Assembly: GCF_003605365.2 (NCBI RefSeq)
Contig: NZ_QYTU02000023.1
Span: forward strand, 1,849 to 54,025
Length of the DNA stretch: 52,177 nt
Reading direction: 5' to 3'
Origin: Siminovitchia fortis
Lineage (GTDB): Bacteria; Bacillota; Bacilli; Bacillales; Bacillaceae_C
Shown piece by piece: positions 47,591 through 52,177 of the stretch (its first letter is position 1; each line of letters opens with the position of its first letter). A program made the translations under genes and the position numbers. The notes under the pieces were generated by a model that saw nothing but the letters and a program-made list of their open reading frames with translations, ran no database searches and was not told where the DNA came from.

Positions 47591-47998
47591 TCAATTGACG
47601 AACGTTGCCTTGACGCGCCGGGATCTGATAAAATACCCTATCCAAACGGCACTGAATAGTATAGTAATCCAGTCGATTGCCGCTCCTGCAAACATGAGAG
47701 GCAGACTCAATAAAACGTCGATGGTATAAAAGGCTATCATAAGCTTTGGCAAAATCATTTTCCGTTTAACCCATGTATATAGAGTGAATAGATAAAAGAA
47801 AACCAGAATGAAGTCCGTTATATATATAAATAAGTCGTAACCCCCTAAATGAGCCGGATTGAACGTTAAGATAACATACATAACTGTAACAAGATTGAAT
47901 AGAATTGTAAGTGCCGGGATAATAAGCCATCCTGCTACGATGGCATAACGAAAATCAGTTTCAAATTGAGGCTGATTTCTTGCCGTTTCTTCAATCAC
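47591..47998 (-). CDS. DUF2569 family membrane protein
   Basis: 135-residue integral membrane protein with four hydrophobic segments. The family pattern is visible: GWLIIPALTILFNL near the start, KRKMILPKLMIAFY in the middle loop and the C-terminal WIGYFIRSRRVKATFV (DUF2569 proteins end in a WIPYFxxSxRVKxTF motif). Function unknown. GTG start with GGAGGAGGG about 8 bases upstream. It is on the minus strand and not in an operon with its neighbours. Confidence 0.82.
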   Translation of the reverse strand: MIEETARNQPQFETDFRYAIVAGWLIIPALTILFNLVTVMYVILTFNPAHLGGYDLFIYITDFILVFFYLFTLYTWVKRKMILPKLMIAFYTIDVLLSLPLMFAGAAIDWITILFSAVWIGYFIRSRRVKATFVN

Positions 47999-48000
47999 AG

Positions 48001-48343
48001 ATGCTCCCTCCTCCTTCTTTACACAATAGTTTCAATTTTAATGTTTCAAGGATATTTTTTCAATGATTTAATGGGGATATCTACCAAACTTTTAAAACCA
48101 GGAATGGAACTCTGAATTTTCGGCACCTGGCAATAGTCCACTAATTGCAATCCGAGGTGTTAACTGACGGATGCAGAAGGACTTAAAATATGGAAATTAA
48201 CCAGGAAAAATAGAGTTGGCTATAATAGTCAGTATATTAAAGAGGCAAAAAAATTCATTAATGAATATGGGTTTTTAAGCTTTAGTTGGTACAGGGCATA
48301 CCATTTATATAAGCACGTTCTCTTTCGAGCACCCGGCAGCCAT
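48001..48343. other. AT-rich gap with a possible gene remnant
   Basis: No intact gene. A plus-strand frame without a start runs from about 48226 to 48382 (YIKEAKKFINEYGF, WYRAYHLYKHVLF) and looks protein-like, but it is short, has no upstream signals and runs into the terminator of the opposing gene. It may be the end of a deleted gene. Confidence 0.35.
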
Positions 48344-48381
48344 AAAAATAGGACAAAGGAGTTACTCTCCCTTGTCCTATA
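48344..48381 (-). terminator. Terminator of the F420-ligase-like gene
   Basis: The minus strand reads ATAGGACAAGGGAG and CTCCTTTGTCCTAT pairing around AGTAA (one wobble), followed by TTTTTA. Confidence 0.88.
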
Positions 48382-48407
48382 AGTTTTAGTTTGGCTTTCT
48401 AGTACGC

Positions 48408-49598
48408 TTATTTTGTGTAGTTGTCGAAGTAGCCTTGAATAAAGACAATCGGTGTCCCTTTATCACCGCTGCCTGAAGTTAGATCGGACAGCGAACCGAT
48501 TAGGTCTGTTAGTCTCCGAGGAGTAGTTCCTTGGGCTTCCATCGCTCCGACTAAGTCATCCTGTTTCTCATCAATGTATTTAGAGATGGCTTTCTTTAGT
48601 TCTTCACCTTTTAAGTCAGCAAATTGATTGTCAGCCAAGTACTTTAATTTAATTTCATTCGGTGTTCCTTCTAATCCAGCTGTATAAGCAGGGGAAACAA
48701 CCGGATCTGCCAGCTCCCAGATCTTTCCTACAGGGTCTTTGAATGCACCATCACCATAAACCATGACCTCAACCGTTTTACCTATTTTTTCCTTCAGGAT
48801 TTCTTGAATGTTGTCAACGACAGGCTGACAATTGCGCGGGAACAACTTTACACTGTCTTCTGTTGCCTTATTGGAGCCTAATAAGCCATAGGCCTCATTG
48901 AAACCACTTCCGTCAATTGATTCAGAAAGAATATTATCGAGACTATAAATTTTTTCGCCGCCATTAGCCTTTAAAATTCTCTTCGTTCTAAATCTTGAAT
49001 GAATATCACAACAAAGTACACTCTTTGTGTACTCTAAAATCGTCTTTGGATGATTTGAAAAGATTACTTCGCATTCTACTCCATATTCTTCAACTAGAGA
49101 CTTGTAATAATCAATATAATCTACGCCTGTGAAGGTATGTTTATTGTAGCCAAAGTGCTCACGAAATTGCTTTTCTGTTAAAACATCTGTCCAAGGGTTT
49201 ATCCCTTTTTCATCAAGTGTATCTAAATCCACTAAATGATTGCCTACTTCATCGGAAGGATAGCTTAGCATTAACACAATTTTCTTTGCACCTTTTGCGA
49301 TCCCGCGAAGACAAACAGCAAAGCGGTTACGGCTAAGAATAGGGAAAATCACACCGATTGTATCATCGCCGAATTTGGCTTGAACATCTTTGGCAATATG
49401 GTCAATGGTGGCATAGTTTCCTTGCGCACGTGCCACAACCGACTCCGTAACAGTTACAATATCTTTATTCTGAATTGTAAAGCCTTCAACTTCTGCTGCT
49501 TTTAATACGCTATCAACAACGATATCTTCAATGCGATCTCCCTTATTGATGATGGGACAAAGAAGTCCCCTGGCAACAGTTCCTACAACTCTTTCCAC
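48408..49598 (-). CDS. Coenzyme F420-0:L-glutamate ligase-like protein
   Basis: 396 residues. The N-terminal half resembles the F420-ligase (CofE/FbiB) family: GTVARGLLCPIINKGD, VVDSVLKAAEVEGF, DIVTVTESVVARAQGNY, GVIFPILSRNRFAVCLRGIAKG; and centrally MVYGDGAFKDPVGKIWELADP. True CofE adds glutamates to F420-0, but Bacilli of this type are not known to make F420, and nothing else for F420 is present here, so the reaction is probably different. GTG start with AAGGAG upstream. It is divergent from a LysR regulator and ends in its own terminator. Confidence 0.8.
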   Translation of the reverse strand: MERVVGTVARGLLCPIINKGDRIEDIVVDSVLKAAEVEGFTIQNKDIVTVTESVVARAQGNYATIDHIAKDVQAKFGDDTIGVIFPILSRNRFAVCLRGIAKGAKKIVLMLSYPSDEVGNHLVDLDTLDEKGINPWTDVLTEKQFREHFGYNKHTFTGVDYIDYYKSLVEEYGVECEVIFSNHPKTILEYTKSVLCCDIHSRFRTKRILKANGGEKIYSLDNILSESIDGSGFNEAYGLLGSNKATEDSVKLFPRNCQPVVDNIQEILKEKIGKTVEVMVYGDGAFKDPVGKIWELADPVVSPAYTAGLEGTPNEIKLKYLADNQFADLKGEELKKAISKYIDEKQDDLVGAMEAQGTTPRRLTDLIGSLSDLTSGSGDKGTPIVFIQGYFDNYTK

Positions 49599-49700
49599 AA
49601 TAATTCGCTCCTTCTTCGCAATCTAACTATATTCGATAAAAAGGGTCAATTTTTTTTAAAAGTATCATACTAATACATTAACAATCCAAACAGTCTCCTC

Positions 49701-49750
49701 TTGTAATATACGGTTTTTAATGATATAAGTAAAGTCAATATATCTTATAT
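49701..49750 (+). promoter_or_regulatory. Promoter and candidate operator of the LysR gene
   Basis: TTGTAA (49701-49706), a 17-bp spacer and TATAAG (49724-49729) form a SigA-like promoter. ATATAAG (49723-49729) and CTTATAT (49744-49750) are an inverted repeat overlapping the -10 box, as expected for LysR autoregulation. The gap to the divergent gene is 172 bp. Confidence 0.5.
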
Positions 49751-49770
49751 TGGGTATAAGGAGTTATTAT

Positions 49771-50667
49771 ATGGTGAGCAAATTGGATTTATATTATCTT
49801 TTTTATACTGTTGGTAAAAATAAAAGCTTTTCCAAAGCGGCAAAAGAGCTATATATGTCGCAGCCGGCAATAAGTCAATCGATTGCACAATTGGAGAAGG
49901 AATTAGATACACGGCTTTTTAACCGGCTATCTAAAGGCGTAACGCTAACCGATGAAGGGAATTTATTGTTTGAATATGTCAGTTCAGCACTTCAATTTAT
50001 ACAAGCTGGTGAAGAAAAGCTTTTAGAATTTAAAAATTTAATCATTGGCGAGTTTAAAATAGGGGTTAGCGATACCATTTCTCGATATTTTTTACTTCCC
50101 TATTTAGAAACTTTTCATAATCGATATCCAAATCTCAAATTCAAAATAGTCAATGGGACAACGTGGGAAATCATCGCTGCCTTAAAAGCAGGAGAAGTGA
50201 ACATCGCCATCTGTAATCTCCCCATTGATGACAAATCATTAGAAGTAAACCCTTTATTAGAAATTCAGGATACCTTTGTATATGGCGAAAAATACCGAAA
50301 AGCATTATCTAAGCCGATCAAACTGGAAGAATTGGTTAAGTTCCCGCTCATTTTATTGGACAATTCCAATTCCCGGAAATATGTTGAAGAATTTTTCCTT
50401 ACAAAAGGGATTAAAATCCAGCCGGAATTTGAGTTAGGTTCACATGAACTGCTGTTAGAATTTGCAAAGATTAATCTTGGTGTTGCTTGCGTTACAAAAG
50501 AATTCTCTGAACAGCTTTTGAGAAAAGGACTGCTTCATGAAGTGACCTTAATGGAACCTATACCTAAAAGAAGTATTGGCATTTGTTATATAAAAAATGT
50601 TCCTTTAAATAGAGCTGCGGAAAGGTTTGTTGACATTATTGAAGAAAATATAAGAAATTTCTTTTAG
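49771..50667 (+). CDS. LysR family transcriptional regulator
   Basis: 298 residues. N-terminal winged helix-turn-helix (FYTVGKNKSFSKAAKELYMSQ, PAISQSIAQLEKELDTRLFNR, TDEG) followed by a periplasmic-binding-protein-like effector domain (about 90-298) of the LysR_substrate type. ATG 49771 has AAGGAG 8 bases upstream and fits the family start (KLDLYYLFYTV); an upstream frame start at 49750 has no support. It is divergent from the F420-ligase-like gene, so it probably controls that gene in response to an unknown small molecule. Confidence 0.92.
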   Translation: MVSKLDLYYLFYTVGKNKSFSKAAKELYMSQPAISQSIAQLEKELDTRLFNRLSKGVTLTDEGNLLFEYVSSALQFIQAGEEKLLEFKNLIIGEFKIGVSDTISRYFLLPYLETFHNRYPNLKFKIVNGTTWEIIAALKAGEVNIAICNLPIDDKSLEVNPLLEIQDTFVYGEKYRKALSKPIKLEELVKFPLILLDNSNSRKYVEEFFLTKGIKIQPEFELGSHELLLEFAKINLGVACVTKEFSEQLLRKGLLHEVTLMEPIPKRSIGICYIKNVPLNRAAERFVDIIEENIRNFF

Positions 50668-50779
50668 CAATAACCTTAATCCGTGACTAATTTTATCTAT
50701 AAACCATCCGAAAGCTAGTAAAATCAAGTATAATACCCAGAAAAGGTGAATTTAGTAACTTCACCCAGCAGGTGATAAT

Positions 50780-52109
50780 ATGAAAAAGTTTATTATTGAA
50801 ACTACTAGCGAACGGATTACAGCCCATAGCGGGTTAGCGATTATCGGCGACCTTTTGTATCATACCAATTTGCCGCAACGATTAAACCAGGCTAAACCTG
50901 GAAAAACAGAGCGGAATTCGAAAATTTCCAACGGAGATGCTGCCTCTTCCTACATTGGTATACTCTGCCAAGCCAAGAGTGACTTTGACCATATTGAAGC
51001 TTTCCGGGAAGACGAATTTTTTCGTTATGCCTTGAATGTCGAAAAAGTCCCTTCCAGCCCTACCCTTCGTCAACAATTGGACCAGGGTGCTTTGACGGAG
51101 GACTGGAAAACGATCCTGATGGAAGAGTCAGCTGACCTCATTCGCCGTTTGGATGCAGCCATTTCTCCCATCGACGTGGGAGGTAAGCCATACCTTCCCC
51201 TGGATATGGATGTCTCTCCTTTTGATAACTCTAACACCTTCAACGAAGGCGTTTCGAGAACATATAAAGGATGTGGCGGCTATGCACCCATGTTTGCCTA
51301 TATAGGGCAAGAAGGTTACGGGGTCAATGTAGAGCTGCGTGAAGGGAGTGACCATTCGCAAAAGGGAACCCCCGACTTTCTTCAGAAGACGATTAAACTT
51401 GCGAAAAGCATGACGGACCAGGCGCTTCTTCTGCGCATGGATTCTGCATGTGACAGTGCCGACAATATGAAAGTCTGTACAATGAACAAGGTGGATTTTG
51501 TTATCAAGCGAAACCCTCGAAAAGAAACAGCAGAAGACTGGCTGGCCATCGCCCAAAAAGAAGGCATGTGTCATGAAGAACGCCCCGGGAAAAGGTATAT
51601 ACAGGCATCCGTCTCTCCACTATCAAGGGGACGGGCGTTCCTGTCCGCATCGCCTTTAAAGTCATAGAGAGGACGATCGATAAAGACGGACAAATTTTGC
51701 TTGTTCCTGATATCGAATTCGAAACCTACTATACGTCACTGCCTGTTCCGGCTTCCACTGTGGCAGCCTTGTATCGGGATCATGGTACGAGTGAACAATT
51801 TCATAGTGAAATAAAAACTGAACTGGACCTGGAACGCTTGCCTTCGGGCAAATTTGCGACGAATGATCTCGCTCTTCATTTGGGGCTGTTCGCATACAAT
51901 CTGTTGCGGCTCATTGGGCAGGAAAGCCTGAAAGCCGATGCTGCCCCATTAAGAAAAAATGTGAAAAGACGCCGTATAAGAACAGTTATTCAGAATATGA
52001 TTACCTTGGCATCAAAATGGTCTATCACGGCAGACAGTGGAAATTGAAACTCTATGAGCATAATCGCTGGATGCCGGTATTCGAAAGGCTTTATTACGCC
52101 TTTTATTAA
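50780..52109 (+). pseudogene. IS1380 family transposase, two frameshifts
   Basis: DDE transposase remnant starting MKKFIIETTSERITAHSGLA, with DMDVSPFDNS, LLRMDSACDS and, after the break, LYRDHGTSEQFHSEIKTELDLERLPSG, all typical of IS1380. Near 51596 a duplicated TA (GGTATATACAGG instead of GGTATACAGG) shifts the frame; near 52015 a base is missing from an A-run, and the true C-terminus (RQWKLKLYEHNRW...LYYAFY) continues in another frame to TAA 52109. Otherwise full length (about 443 codons), so inactivation looks recent. A GGTGAA/TTCACC hairpin at 50745-50765 lies before the start. The terminal inverted repeats could not be identified; the right end may lie near the window edge. Confidence 0.9.
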
Positions 52110-52177
52110 AACTGCATATTAAAACACATAGCCTTAAAAAAATTTTTACACCCGTGGATAAGTATTTTTTCCTGTTT

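Overview
This is the replication-origin region of a spore-forming member of the Bacillaceae (Firmicutes, moderate GC). The gene order gyrA-gyrB-remB-recF-yaaA-dnaN-dnaA / oriC / rpmH-rnpA-yidC(spoIIIJ)-khpB(jag)-mnmE-mnmG-rsmG-noc-soj-spo0J is the classical Bacillus order, here shown reversed relative to the usual map. Sporulation-linked genes (spo0J, yyaC), WalRK with walHIJ, and a partial 16S rRNA next to gyrA agree with this. The proteins are close to, but clearly different from, those of B. subtilis; I do not name a species.

Layout. 1-430: 5' end of a 16S gene on the minus strand, with tandem rrn promoters and the gyrA terminator. 434-9372 (minus): replication and topology genes. 7869-8013 and 9437-9753: the two halves of oriC, with DnaA boxes and a DnaA-trio unwinding element. 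9891-20978 (plus): ribosomal protein and RNase P protein, membrane insertase and RNA-binding partner, tRNA/rRNA modification, nucleoid occlusion and chromosome partition. 21051-27804: accessory housekeeping (yyaC, an MscS channel, DUF951, ychF, a thiolase/acyl-CoA ligase pair under a probable CcpA site, DUF378). 28056-36306: rpsF-ssb-rpsR, yybS-gdpP-rplI, dnaC and purA. 36913-46922: a von Willebrand lipoprotein, the walRKHIJ-htrA locus, a small CxxH/CxxC protein and rlmH. 46923-52177: a looser accessory end with decayed sequence, a DUF2569 membrane protein, an F420-ligase-like protein divergent from a LysR regulator, and a broken IS1380 transposase.

The genes form the origin-proximal control set: DnaA/DnaN/RecF/gyrase act on the fork, Soj/Spo0J/Noc on origin segregation and division placement (three parS sites are visible), WalRK on cell-wall homeostasis.

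I found no clear new defence or biosynthetic system. The most notable signal not explained by the genes is a family of long nested-dyad intergenic repeats at nine loci. In five of them a conserved internal loop (GACAAGC opposite GACCTCGA) is closed by different, compensatorily changed stems, so these look like structured RNA or DNA-hairpin elements. One flanked copy exists both filled (two identical 201-bp copies) and apparently empty (76 bp, lacking exactly 125 bp). Other observations are two DnaA-box clusters outside oriC, 21-bp GTGCAAT repeats at two loci, a terminator hairpin next to the gyrA ribosome binding site, and 11-residue tryptophan-spaced repeats in the von Willebrand lipoprotein.
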